A stretch of 64,000 nucleotides of DNA from the NCBI GenBank assembly GCA_039602395.1, contig JBCNJP010000023.1, positions 91,536,177 to 91,600,176 of the forward strand, in the 5' to 3' direction. The notes under the pieces were generated by a model. It made no database searches, was not told where the DNA came from, and was given only the letters and a program-made list of their open reading frames with translations. The position numbers were made by a program, and so were the translations under genes. Each line of letters starts with the position of its first letter. The first letter of the stretch is position 1. This DNA comes from Deinandra increscens subsp. villosa (lineage: Eukaryota; Streptophyta; Magnoliopsida; Asterales; Asteraceae). Positions 11,360 to 22,253 of the stretch are shown here, one piece after another.

Positions 11360-11487
11360 TGTGGTTTCTTGATCTATAAGAATGAGTATGAAGAAATCAA
11401 AGTAAAGTGAAGTAAGGTAAAGAGAAAGCGATAAGCTAAGAGAGAAAAAGATGTAGGTGTGCTTATAAAAAGGAAGAGTTTGTGGGT

Positions 11488-11495
11488 TATTTATA
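11488..11495 (-). promoter_or_regulatory. TATA box of second NRT2 gene
   Basis: On the minus strand TATAAATA lies about 130 bp upstream of the ATG at 11359, giving a leader near 100 nt. Another TATA-like site (TTTATAAG) lies closer, near 11465, and could be used instead. Confidence 0.5.
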
Positions 11496-11689
11496 GATGA
11501 AACGGAGGGTTTCGAGAGTTGACTTTTGTAAGTAGAAGCATATTTCTCTCATGCCTACCCACCCTCCCACATGGGTTGGATAACTCTGGAAAATTGGAAA
11601 ATGGATACCATATTGTGATTGTATTAAAATAAGGTATATTGTAAAGCATTCTACGCCGGATTTTGAGCCCTCCCATTTTAAAATCTTCA

Positions 11690-13100
11690 ATTCAGTTTGA
11701 TACGAGGGGTTCTGATTCTTTGTCCTTATCTGAGGTGGAGATTTATAAAAAAGAAACTTGATGATTGGAAAGGAGTCGGGAAGACCTTTAACGTTTTGCT
11801 TAGCTCGATCTCAAACAAAAAACGAGAGTGGTCGAGTAATCCAGAGGCGATAAAAGAGGAGGCTTTTCGTCACTTGTCTAACCAGTTTCAGATGGACAGA
11901 TGGACGATATCCGCCCAATCAGTCTTATCGACTCTATCTATAAAGTGATTATAGTAACATTGGCCAATCAGCTTAATCGAGCAATTGGGGATGTCATTAG
12001 TGAGACCCAATTCGCTTACATCAATGATAGGCTTATTCGATAGGCTTATTCATGATTTCCCTTGATTGGGGATCTCACGTGGCTAAAAATATGACTCGCT
12101 TTGTTGTGATTTTTTTTTTGACAAAATTCGGGAACATATTGATTTTCCCCTCATTTAGCACTTGTGGATTAAGGGCTCTTTAAGGTCGGAGAGGATGTGG
12201 GTGCTCACAAAAGGTTTCGCGACCAAGGAATTCAATGTTTTGAAGGGTCTTCGTTAGAGCCCCCCCCCCCCCCCCCTCCCCTATTGCTATGGTTTTGGAA
12301 TCACTTCATGTCATCCTTACTAGGGCATGTATGGTGATGGGTGGGGACTTTAAATGGTATTAGTCTTCCGAATGATGGTCCGATTTTGTCACACCTCTTC
12401 TTTGTGAATGATGTGGTCGTTATGGGAGACACTTTGTTTCCAACTTAGCTCGATTACTTCGTGTTTTCCATTTGGCTTTGGTCTAAAGGTTAATCTCAAG
12501 AAAACCAGGTTGTTTGGTGTGAATGGGGATTAGCCATCATGCCACGAATCAAATGGCTGATAATTTACACTGCATTGTTGAACCTTGTGAAGGAATGGAA
12601 TCCGGTGTAAGAAAAGGTTTCAAGTGGAAAAGACAACACTTTGGTGGCAGAGTTACTCTTGCTAAATCTGGTTTTGACGCTCTGTCTTATTATTTGTCGT
12701 TCTATCAACCTCCGACGCAGGTAATCAAGGCTATTGAATCTATTAGAAGGAACGTTTGCTGGGGTGAGGAAGATTCAGATATCTAGGTATAAGGCAAGGA
12801 ATTCATATATCTAGATTATGATTATGGATGTTATCCACTCGTTTAGGAGAAAAAGGGATATCTTACCAACAATTCTGGATGGGGGGGGGGGCCGGGGGGG
12901 GGTCGAAGAACATTAATAAGGTGATTGCCGATTTAGAAAAGCTCGATCATAATTTCTTGATTTTTAAGATGCAAGGTGGGGAATGGTTTAATGATAAATT
13001 TTGGATCGGCAACTTGTCTCCAATGGGCTTCTTAAAGGATGCATTTTCGGATCTTTTTCATCTTGACATTGACAAGTATTGCCTTGTTGTGACACCTTTT
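11690..13100 (+). pseudogene. LINE (non-LTR) reverse transcriptase relic
   Basis: Degraded LINE ORF2 sequence read in several frames on +. Pieces in order are an endonuclease-RT linker-like region (KKREWSSNPEAIKEEAFRHL, about 11810-11870), RT block with PISLIDSIYKV near 11910-11945 and ISETQFAYINDRLI near 11995-12040, a palm region reading LSHLFFVNDVVVMG near 12375-12425 (FADD degraded to FVND), then KVNLKKTRLFGV near 12490. Many stops and shifts are present. A run of 17 C (12260-12276) and G tracts at 12881-12902 interrupt the frames. No poly(A) tail was found, and there is no intact function. Confidence 0.65.
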
Positions 13101-13418
13101 TGTGTATAGAATTTGAGTAAAGCATTTTTGTAAAGCATGTGATTCATGTGTTAAGTGATAGTTCCATAAGTATGACAAATAAGTAATGAAATAGAGTAAA
13201 TAATATAGTGTAATCAAACCCTTGACAAAGTCATATGTGTTGTCAACCCAATAGATCTATTATGATTACGCATGAGTTTTAGTTTGAGTTTAAGTTTGAC
13301 CACCATATCCACCATCGCAACAATCCACACAAGTTTAACATACTAGAAACACACATAAACAAGCATAGAGTCGCATTTAATTTTAGAGTAATGTGTATAG
13401 AGTTTGAGATAGTGTACA

Positions 13419-14896
13419 TGTTACACCCCAAAACAATAAAAGAAAAGGGGCTTGAATACTCACTTTGGGTGTGAGCTAAAAACAAATTGAAAGCTTTAAA
13501 GAGTAGGTGATTCGTCTAGACTTCACCTATGACAAGCAAATGTGTAAGTGCACGTTGTGTTTGACCGAACGTCCCGTTGTATACAAACAACAGTAAGTTG
13601 ACCAAGTTGACTCGACGACACATTAGTTATTTATTAAATGATAGCCATGAATAATTAACGTAACACGCATGCATACGTATGGATCACACTCAAATAGCAC
13701 CTTTCATGCAACCTAGCGTAAGTCTAAATAATAGAACATATTCGAGTTACATGCATCATTGGTAAATCACACATCAAATCATTCAGTTCATGTGTATCAG
13801 TCATGTTTCCATGTAAAGATCTAATTTGTATTACATGTTCAACATTGAGATTGCACATACTTCATGTCGCATGCAAAATAAATCACCAAAGTACACACTT
13901 AACTGCCGATCATCATCAAGACTTAACATTTATTACCATGCATGCATCAATCTACGCAAAGTTCCTAACTTTATCGCATATTCATCATTAAAATCCATCC
14001 TTTAACATACATGCAAGATCCTACGCAAATCCATCAACTTCATAAAGAATCAATCATCAAGGCATCATCTTTATACATAAACATACATGTTCGGCTTCAA
14101 AGATTCAATCTTTATCGCACATGCATCAACAAGATGGCAACTTTATCGTACTAGGACTAAGATCTAACGCAAAGATAGCATTTTTATCACCTTTCATGCA
14201 TCAAGACACAACCTTTATTGCGTCACGTTTTACACATAAAAATCTTAACTTTATCATCATACAACTTAGATCTATACATATTATCTCATGCAAACACATA
14301 AATCAGCCCTAGATCTATCATAAAAATCCACACTTTGAGCTTTTAAGTCAAGTAAAACATGAATCAACGCTTACCGAACAATAAAGGAGAATATGGTGAT
14401 GGTTTTGAGCCTAGACCCACTTGATTCAAGCAAAGATCTCATCAAGGATGATAAATGATGATAAAACAGGCGTAAACATGTTGTAGGTGAGCTGAGAGCA
14501 AAGAAGCGTGTATCGATTTTTTATTAATCACCAATGTTTTGAGACTCAACCTTGTGTATGATGCTTTGTGATGTGATTTAAGAATACAAAAACTCATTTG
14601 AGACTCTAATTGACATTTCAAGCCCACAATTTTGATCTCCCTGTTAATACCAAAATCGCGTGAAAAACCAAAACTTCTATTGTTCGCGTTATAAACAAAT
14701 CGACTACTCTAACAATCTATCAATTATATATTTTGTTTTGCAAAATGATTATGAAACGTCACAAAATGTATTATTTGAAAATATAAATTAGTGAATACAT
14801 GAAATCCTTCTGGTTATTGTTAAACTGAAAATCAGAAGTGCTTGAAAATTCCAAACGAGTCAGGTTTTGTCAAATCGATTGAAACGAGATGTTACA
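13419..14896 (-). mobile_element. Possible Ty3/gypsy-type LTR, minus orientation
   Basis: On the minus strand this block starts TGTAACATCTCG and ends GGGGTGTAACA, the TG...CA form of gypsy LTRs. It has a promoter-like TTTAAGAATAC near 14580 and transcript-like sequence downstream. The AT-rich interior has repeated CAT/TTTATCGCA words. No flanking TSD was found and no internal coding region adjoins it, so it could be a degraded solo LTR or just part of one. 13101-13418 beside it shows nothing recognisable. Confidence 0.35.
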
Positions 14897-15629
14897 ATCG
14901 GTTGAATACATGAAATCCTTCCGGTTAATGAAGTTTCTTGTGATACTTTTACCCAGACATATTATCTGCCATTTTGATGTTTTAGAACATCTGAAGCGGT
15001 CGGCTTCTTTCCAAATGCCTTAGTTACATATAGAGTCTTGTTGACTATTTCGGTTACAGTGGCGTCAACAGAAAAAAGTTTTTCAAAACTGAAATTGTTG
15101 AAATCATACTTACGATCCACAATGTCCTAAGAAAAACTTAATGGACTGGCAATTCCATAAATCAAGAACGATATCTTAGAGAATATGGATTATGAAGAAT
15201 TGATCGAAAGTTTTGCAATAAAAAATGCTAAGAGAAGCTCACGATTTATTTAACTATTTAAATTCGAACATTTTGGTACAAACGTTCATTTTGTTTATTG
15301 TATTACAATTCTCGTCGCATTATTGAATTTTATATATGAGTTTTTAACTTTTTATTATATGAGCCTTTTTTATCTCGCCTAGGGCCTAGAAATATTTTGA
15401 AGTCCTCAGAGCCGCCTCTGTGAAGCGTTCTAAGAACGAAAAAAGTTCTTTCGTGATTCTAACCTAATTAGGTTCGGAATTTATCCTTAAAATCCTAGAA
15501 TCATGTCATCATTCGAACCAAAATTTTGTGTTCTCTCCGTTTTAATCTTACATCGAAAAAAATCTTCTATCTTGATGTTTATGAAATCCATCTCTAGCGT
15601 GCTTTTGACATAACTTTGCGTGTCAACAT
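14897..15629. other. Spacer with no recognised gene
   Basis: AT-rich sequence. A 28-bp stretch including GAATACATGAAATCCTTC occurs at about 14792 and again at about 14905, so the left border may hold a local tandem copy. Nothing else was recognised. Confidence 0.4.
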
Positions 15630-16515
15630 GGTCAATAATTAAGTCCATCATTTCCCCACATCCCATGTATCATTTTCTTAATCGAAAAATTATTCCTCAA
15701 TCTCTTCCCTTCATGTATGTTACACTTAATTACTTGGACCCAAATTGCTCTTGGTTCTGATTTAAGTATCCGCAACCGTTTTGCAAGTAAGGAGATGTTG
15801 GCAATTCGAATACTCCCAATCCCCAAGCCATCGTGAGCTTTTGGTGCAAGGCATTTGTTCCAAGCCACCGAATAGATTCTATTAGTTTGGTTCATCCCAC
15901 CCCCACAAGGAAAATTTCCGAATAATCCGAGTGATTATTGACAATCAGGGGAGACTTGGGACTGAGATGTCACATTCCAGATTTTATCACCCGGCCACTC
16001 GCGTAGTTAGCTAGATTTCTCTTAAAATAAGCTCAACTGGTGTAAATACTCTCTAGTTTTCTGGGATATTTGTTGGTCGTTAAAGAAATAATAAACTTGA
16101 GCTTGTTAACCACTTTGTTGGGGGCTTTGAATAGATATAGATAGTAGATTGGTAGATTCCCCATCACATAATTATATTTAATTAGAGTGATCTTTGCCCC
16201 CGATAAACGTGTTCAACTTCCAGGAAGATAAGTTTTTTTTTAACTTATCAATGATAGGTTGCCAATTTCTAGTTAACATTCATATTTGCACCTACTTTTA
16301 AACCGAGATATACAAAGAGGAGAGAGCCTTTCTTACAGGATAGAGATTTTGCCATCTTCTCAAGTCGAGCAAATTCCACCCTATATAATTTATGCATGTT
16401 CACGTTTAATCCGGATGCAAGAAAGAAACATCTTAGCAATCTTGCGAGATTAACTCCATTTTCACTCAATCATTCTCCCACGAAGATTACGTCATCCACG
16501 TATAAAAGGTGAGAT
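15630..16515 (-). pseudogene. LINE reverse transcriptase relic, minus strand
   Basis: Reading the minus strand from 16510, the RT palm motif YVDDVIFVGE (plus-strand 16480-16505) is followed, after a stop, by LSENGVNLARLLRCFFLASG and LNVNMHKLYRVEF, the usual LINE sequence after the catalytic box. Farther on, AWNKCLAPKAHDGLGIGSI and SLLAKRLRILKSEP (15750-15860) match the plant LINE C-terminal part. Several stops and gaps make it a dead fragment. A solo copia LTR lies just to its right. Confidence 0.65.
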
Positions 16516-16653
16516 ATAGTAGGACCATCTCATTGATTTTAAGGTCACGGAAGAAACCCTTTTAGTTATTTACAACTTTACCTTTGTATTTTATTTCTTT
16601 GTCACTTACATTAGCTATTTAGTTCTCATAGTTACTTTTTGACATATTTTAAT

Positions 16654-17387
16654 TGTTGGAAATTCAGTAACGATTCAAACAATCGTTCGATCAATTACAA
16701 TATAGAATATAGATAATGAATAACAATTCAACAGAAATAAATACAAGCATCAACACCACCGTAACACAATCACGAACAGCAGCAGGAGCGGTCCCTGCAA
16801 AACAGATAAACAAAACGAATCGGGCTTGTGTTTGACACAATTCCCTTAAACAGATTCGACGTCTGTTCCCAGGGTACACCGGTTCAAAACTGTGTGTACA
16901 GCCGGACAAGAAACTTGCCTGAAACGAGATCGGAATGAAGCAGCAAACGAGATCAAAAGCAGGAGCAGCACGACGTTGGAAAACGATTTTCTGTGTGTTC
17001 TTTCTGCCCACAACTCGTGTTCTTATACACGAAAATTAGTCACACGAAAGGTCATCCATTTACCACCATTAACCATCGTGAGTTAATCCGGAATGAATGT
17101 TTGATTTATGTCTCTTAAATGATCAGGGCATTCGTGTCCGCCGGTTGCGCGGGCACGAGTTCAGAATTTCAACCCGAATCCCCATTTTTCGCACCCACCC
17201 CCCTGCGCGAGGGTATGAGTTAGAGTAAAACATGACACAAGTGATGTCAAAGCCTTTGAGGTTTATCCTTATTAACCAATTACCCTTTTGTTCCCACACC
17301 AATGTGGGATAGCTCATCACATTTTTCCAAACTTGAACAAAAATTCTTTTGAGATAAACATCTCATTCACACACATTTTATCCAACA
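16654..17387 (-). mobile_element. Solo LTR (copia-type) with 5-bp TSD
   Basis: Minus-strand ends are TGTTGGATAAAATG and GAATTTCCAACA, i.e. TG...CA with short inverted repeats TGTTGG/CCAACA. It is flanked by TTAAT at 16649-16653 and at 17388-17392, a perfect five-base TSD. A TATA-like GTGTATAAGAACACG lies at about 17018-17033 on -. No internal retroelement sequence is present, so this 734-bp unit is a solo LTR left by recombination between two LTRs. Confidence 0.8.
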
Positions 17388-17392
17388 TTAAT

Positions 17393-18237
17393 TTTGTACA
17401 GTACGACTGCAATGTTACGGGTGTCCTTTTTATGTACTTTCAGTTTGATTTCTTGAAAAACATGATGTCAAATTTGTGTTGATTTGAATTCGTTTCGTAT
17501 TAGCGTCTACTGCAAGCACAACAATAACTTTACTCGGCATGACAACTTGATGTCATGTGTGTTTCCCTTTTAAGTTGTATGGTTTAAAGTTTTATTTTTT
17601 CTTTTTATATATTGGCCGTTTTTAAAAAGAAAATAGAAATTACAAAAAATTATAAAAAAAAGTACAAATCCACAATTTATTGACAAGTTACGAATAATCA
17701 TAATTTAATCATAATTTATAGTGTGGATGGAAAAGGCCAAAAGGGTACGGAACATATCTATCGTTTGGTGATAAGTATCTTGACTATGAATACAAAATTA
17801 CACATTACGTTATATTATTCAATCCGTCTTTAAGGAAGCTCTAACTTTTAACTTTAAAGGAGTAACACATTAACTCTTCAATAGCTTTGGCAATAAACTC
17901 AACCTATTATCACCTATTTCACCTTCATTTTCATTTCACACCAAGGGATCAAGGGCCTTGATATTATTACATATCATATCCAGCATCATCTTCATTTTTA
18001 TTTCACATGAAGGACCTTGATGGCTTGATAATTATGACTAAGTGTGAATGGTTTCTATAAATTCTATTTTATACAATTAATAAATTTTAAACACATTACT
18101 ACCTATAACAGAAATATCAACTTATTGTATAATCATTGCTACACATGTTACAAGTCTCTTAAACTTTGTTTGTGGTATCTTTGTTACACATGGTACAAGT
18201 TCTTAAAGCTTATATTTTCTTTATAGTGGAGCAACTT
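17393..18237. other. AT-rich spacer
   Basis: No gene, repeat boundary or RNA was recognised. Short A/T runs and small open frames without domains. Confidence 0.45.
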
Positions 18238-18246
18238 ACTATATAA

Positions 18247-18609
18247 GGAAAAATGGATTTTAATAATACAAGTTTTACCTTATTGGCGGATAATAATACG
18301 AGTTTCGGAATTTCCTCACAATAATACGAGTTTTGTGGGAATTGGATTCTAATGATACACCGTTAGTTTTTCACTAACGGTGTTAGTCTGTTGCCTAGGT
18401 GGCACCTGACGTGGACTGTTTTCCTCCTACGTGGCACCTGACGTGACATCTGCCACGTAGGCAACAAACTAACACCGTTAGTGAAAAACTAATGGTGTAT
18501 CATTAGAATCCAATACCCACAAAACTCGTATTATTGTAAGGAAATATCAAAACTCGTATTATTATCTGCCAAAAAAGGTAAAACTTGTATTATTAAAATC
18601 TATTTTTCC
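18247..18609. mobile_element. Mutator-like MITE with 9-bp TSD
   Basis: A 363-bp element with long terminal inverted repeats of about 150 bp (left end GGAAAAATGGATTTTAATAA; the right end reads the same on the reverse strand with few changes). It is flanked by ACTATATAA at 18238-18246 and 18610-18618, a perfect nine-base TSD as left by Mutator-like transposases. The centre holds CCTACGTGGCACCTGACGTG-type repeats. No coding capacity. The same TIR family bounds the larger element at 42839-43959. Confidence 0.85.
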
Positions 18610-18618
18610 ACTATATAA

Positions 18619-19425
18619 TCATTGTTACCTTTATATATAAATATCCATCTTTTCTTTTTGTGCATTTGAATATTATTATTATTTTTTTGTTTTTTACTTT
18701 TTTTCTTTATTATTTTGTTTTGGTTTTTTTTTATCTAAAAGTAAAGAGTTTAACAAAGGAATTGATAGTATAATAGGTACAGACATGTAACATAATTTTT
18801 TTATTTTTTGTTATTTTCAATCTTAACGAATTTAGCACAGAAATTTGTGTCATAATAGGTATTGATGTGTAACATAGTTTTTAGGTCTTAGAGTTGATGG
18901 TTTAAGCATTTAAGGTTTTGCACAATTTTTTTTATTATTTTCTTTACATAGCGTTATAGCAATGCAACTGTTTTTTTTTCTCGCTTTATAATTTTCACAG
19001 CAACACCTTTGTTAATATTTTTTCCTTCTTTTTAAATCAATTTTTAAGAGTTTCATTGGGGTTGTCGTTAGGTATCTAATTCTTTGTGCTATATTTAAGT
19101 ATTTAACTGAACCTTTAATATTAACGTTGTTGTATTGTCTTTTTTTTTTATTTTTGTTTTATTTACATTCGCGCTTTAGCAATACAACTATTTTGTATAC
19201 TTGTATTATCTCGACAGCAAAGCATGGATAGTAAAATCTAGCTTAAACAAATAAATATAAACACGCATAATATTGTCGATTTTAAACTCGTAATTTAAAA
19301 AATACAGAACATTAATAAAATAATTTACAAAATATTACATAAAATTCTACTACTATCCGTTAATATCCTTAAGAGTACATGGGATTTGATCATATTATCT
19401 TGAGAGTTCTTCCATCACTTGAAGA
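18619..19425. other. Very AT-rich spacer
   Basis: Long T runs and TTTTTATTTT-like low-complexity sequence. No gene or element boundary was recognised. Confidence 0.45.
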
Positions 19426-19427
19426 CA

Positions 19428-19643
19428 ACCACTAGCTTAGTCTAATGGCAAATGTGTATGACCATTTATCATGGGGTCTTGGGTTCAAGTCTCACTTAGA
19501 ACAAGAGAATAGAAAATGAGGGTTACAAGTTGGGTCAGGGGTTTTCTCACCAGTGGTGAGTTTCCTCTTAATGGATTGGAGATGATCGGGTGGGTGGTGT
19601 AATGTCTCCGTCAATTATCCAAATTTGTCATTCAAAAAAAAAA
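19428..19643 (+). mobile_element. tRNA-derived SINE
   Basis: An A-box-like TAGCTTAGTCTAATGGCAA at about 19433 and a B-box GGGTTCAAGTCTC at about 19480 are spaced as in a tRNA. They are followed by about 150 bp of unrelated body and an A-run at 19634-19643 after TTGTCATTC. This is the architecture of a plant SINE. A clear TSD was not identified. Confidence 0.55.
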
Positions 19644-19689
19644 TTACAAGAGACGTTCATTGAATGATTAAATGAGTATACAATAGTCA

Positions 19690-20505
19690 CCCTCTATCAA
19701 TCAATGCATGAAAATACAATAGTATATGTAAACATAATATATAATATATCCTCAAATATGCCACCACACTTTGAGCGTGAGATGGTTGTACACTCAAACT
19801 GGATCAAGAATTTTAAAACAGTTGTCGAGGAAGACCCTTGGGCAATACGTATGCATATTGGAATTCCGATGGCACATGAAGAACTGGTATACACCTAATG
19901 TGAATCTGTTTCCAGACAAAGTGAATATCAGTTTCGACATGTTATTTGCTGGTGATGGAGCAAAATACCAGAAAGATACACTGCAGAAACATTGTCATGG
20001 TAACCAATGGTTGCCGTGTGAAGAGGAACATGCACTTCAAGCAATAAGTTACGTAACCAATAAAATTCGGCAACGGGCGTTTGCAACCGCCCGGTATTCT
20101 GCCTCGGAACTAGATCTAGAAACCGTGTTTTGTTGTTTTTACAACTAAGACAGTAAAGTTATCCCACAATAACCGAATGTAGATCTGTGAGAATCCGGTT
20201 AACTGCCCCAATCAACATCTGAATAAGTGGTAAGCGAGTGTGATGCCGGTGGCCTAATCTATAATCAATGGTCCAATGTACTCTGTATATATCAAAAGAT
20301 CCTCTTCATGAATTGGAAGTGGCTCACGTGGAGCGTGCATGAAGAGACATACCTGCTGAACTGCATATGAGATATTTGGGCGTGTAAACATAAGGTACTT
20401 AAGAGCCCCTACAAGACTGCAATATAGTGTGCCATCAAAGAGTAGAGGACCATCAATTGCGCTCAACTTGGCATTAGTATTAACTGGGATGGGGATGGTT
20501 TACAC
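19690..20505 (-). pseudogene. Ty1/copia RT-RNase H relic
   Basis: On the minus strand, from about 20490, the sequence encodes degraded copia polyprotein: LYCSLVGALKYL-type (20390-20430) and FTRPNISYAVQQVCLFMH, the end of the RT domain. After frame breaks comes RNase H-type sequence near 20060-20110 (VANA), then VETDIHFVW and VLHVPSEFQYAYVLPKGLP (19850-19940). Multiple stops and shifts mean no product. The plus-strand open frames in 19704-20148 are shadows of this relic. Confidence 0.65.
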
Positions 20506-20821
20506 GATGTCATTGAGGTTCGTTGCAAAATATTTCAGGCATACTGAGCTTTATTGAGAAAGAAACCAAATTTATCCTGTGTGACAGATATACCAAGAAA
20601 ATGATGAAGTTCTCCCTAATTAGTCATAGCAAACTATCATTTATAAAAATAAAGAAATTGTCAGGATTACAGATTTGGTCCTTTAAAGAGTTAGAATTAC
20701 AGATTTGGTCCATTAGAATTAAGGAAAAATGGTTATTTATAAAAAACTAACTAGAAAAAATTAACTTCTATTAGTAAAAAAGGACCTAATCCGTAACATT
20801 TTCTGGAAAAAAAAAATGTCA

Positions 20822-21055
20822 TTAGGGCATTTGGCCCAATGGTGTGCGGATGATGGCTAGAGCTTAAGGACCTTGAGGTCTCAAGTTCAAAGCTGACTCA
20901 AAGGGGTTTTCCCAAGTGGTGGGTTTCCTTCTTAATTGTGTTCCTGAGTGAGTCAAGCCTGGAGTAGTGTCAAATCCAGTATGAACGGTTGCAATCTCGT
21001 CTCAGGAGGACTCACTCGGGTATTGAAGATTTTGGAGGTAGTTTCAAACACCGTT
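20822..21055 (+). repeat. Possible SINE, tRNA-related
   Basis: TTTGGCCCAATGGTGTGCGG resembles an A box and TCAAGTTCAAAGC a weak B box about 45 bp later, followed by a body rich in GAGTGAGTC words to about 21055. No clean A-tail or TSD. It is similar in plan to the SINE at 19428 but of a different family. Confidence 0.35.
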
Positions 21056-21351
21056 AAAAAAGTGTAGTTTAGTTTTAGAAATGTTACAATCCATAAATTG
21101 GCTAAATATAAATGATGTAATTTGTAACTCACTCTTAACTTTTTATGTAACTAGAGTTTGAGTAAAAAAAAAATCCATGCATAATACTTATCATCTGCGA
21201 TGCATGTAATCATTTATAATTAGAAAAGTTGACGATATTAACTCATTAGACTGTTACAATTTGACTGTTACAGAATAAAAACTACGATACCAGATTTGTT
21301 AAAGAATTTTTAAACTGAAAAGATTTAAAAAATTATAATTATAGTGACCAA

Positions 21352-22253
21352 AATAATAACATGCTATGTTAAATTGTTAATATAGGGTTACACCATGTTT
21401 CATAAAGAAATTTGCTTCCAATATATAAGGAGGTAATTAAATATTACTTAACTCGCTTTAAGTGTACTTTTGTTTTATATATTTGTCGATTGTAGCCGTA
21501 CAAAGTAGTTAAAATGAATACGTACTGATTTTGAATGCATGCATTGGATTCGTCATAAACTTGACAAAAAGAAAAATAAACTAGTTACGTTGAATTAATT
21601 CATGCATTAAAAATATATATATTATAACATATAATTTAGAAATTAAGATCCAGATTTGACTTGGTGTTCGGTTTTTTATGAGTGTTCATAATTTCATATC
21701 AGGCGTAAACGATCGTTTGATAAAATATTAAACCGTCGTTTAAAGGGTCACTTTTAACAGCTTAAAATAGACAACTTCCTAACAAATTATCAAACATATA
21801 TGTAATAGATAGGAGTGAGAAGCTTTTTCTGACAACTCTAAAACAAACGATCGTTTAACACCTTCGAGCGAAAACTAAGAGAGTAACTCATTTGGAATCA
21901 AATTGTTAAGACAGTTCATAAATTACATGATGAAAATATCATTCCTTATAATGCCATGAAGAGGGTCGTGAGTAGAGGAGATAATACTTGTTTTTGAAAA
22001 GACATTTGGGTGGAGGATGTTTCTCTTTCGTGCAAATTCCCGAGGCTTTTTGTTTTTAGAAAAATAACAAAAATTGTCGGATGTCGGATTGTAGGGTTGG
22101 GGATGGTTGGAGGTGGGATTGGAGACGGATTAATAGAGGTGGGGTCGAAGAGTTACAATTACATAGACTTTCAATGATGCTTAATTCACTTAGTTGGGGG
22201 TCTAATTTAGATTCTTGGAATGGAGTTTTGAATAATAACATGCTATGTTAAAT
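21352..22253. repeat. Locally duplicated block, copy 1, bounded by 23-bp direct repeats
   Basis: A perfect 23-bp direct repeat (core AACATGCTATGTTAAAT) occurs at 21352-21374 and 22231-22253. Between them, from about 21388 to 22230, lies a near-copy of 24432-24770 joined to 26203-26596. Copy 1 lacks the PIF/Harbinger insertion of copy 2 and ends abruptly inside LINE sequence. It retains the LINE's 5' target repeat GAGTAACTCATTT at 21881-21893. The 5' side starts with a 14-bp stretch absent from copy 2. Confidence 0.75.

Noticed and set aside
19704..20148. Plus-strand open frames of 64 and 125 codons
   Set aside because: The minus strand here encodes a degraded copia RNase H/C-terminal region (VLHVPSEFQ, LPKGLP), so the plus frames are antisense shadows.
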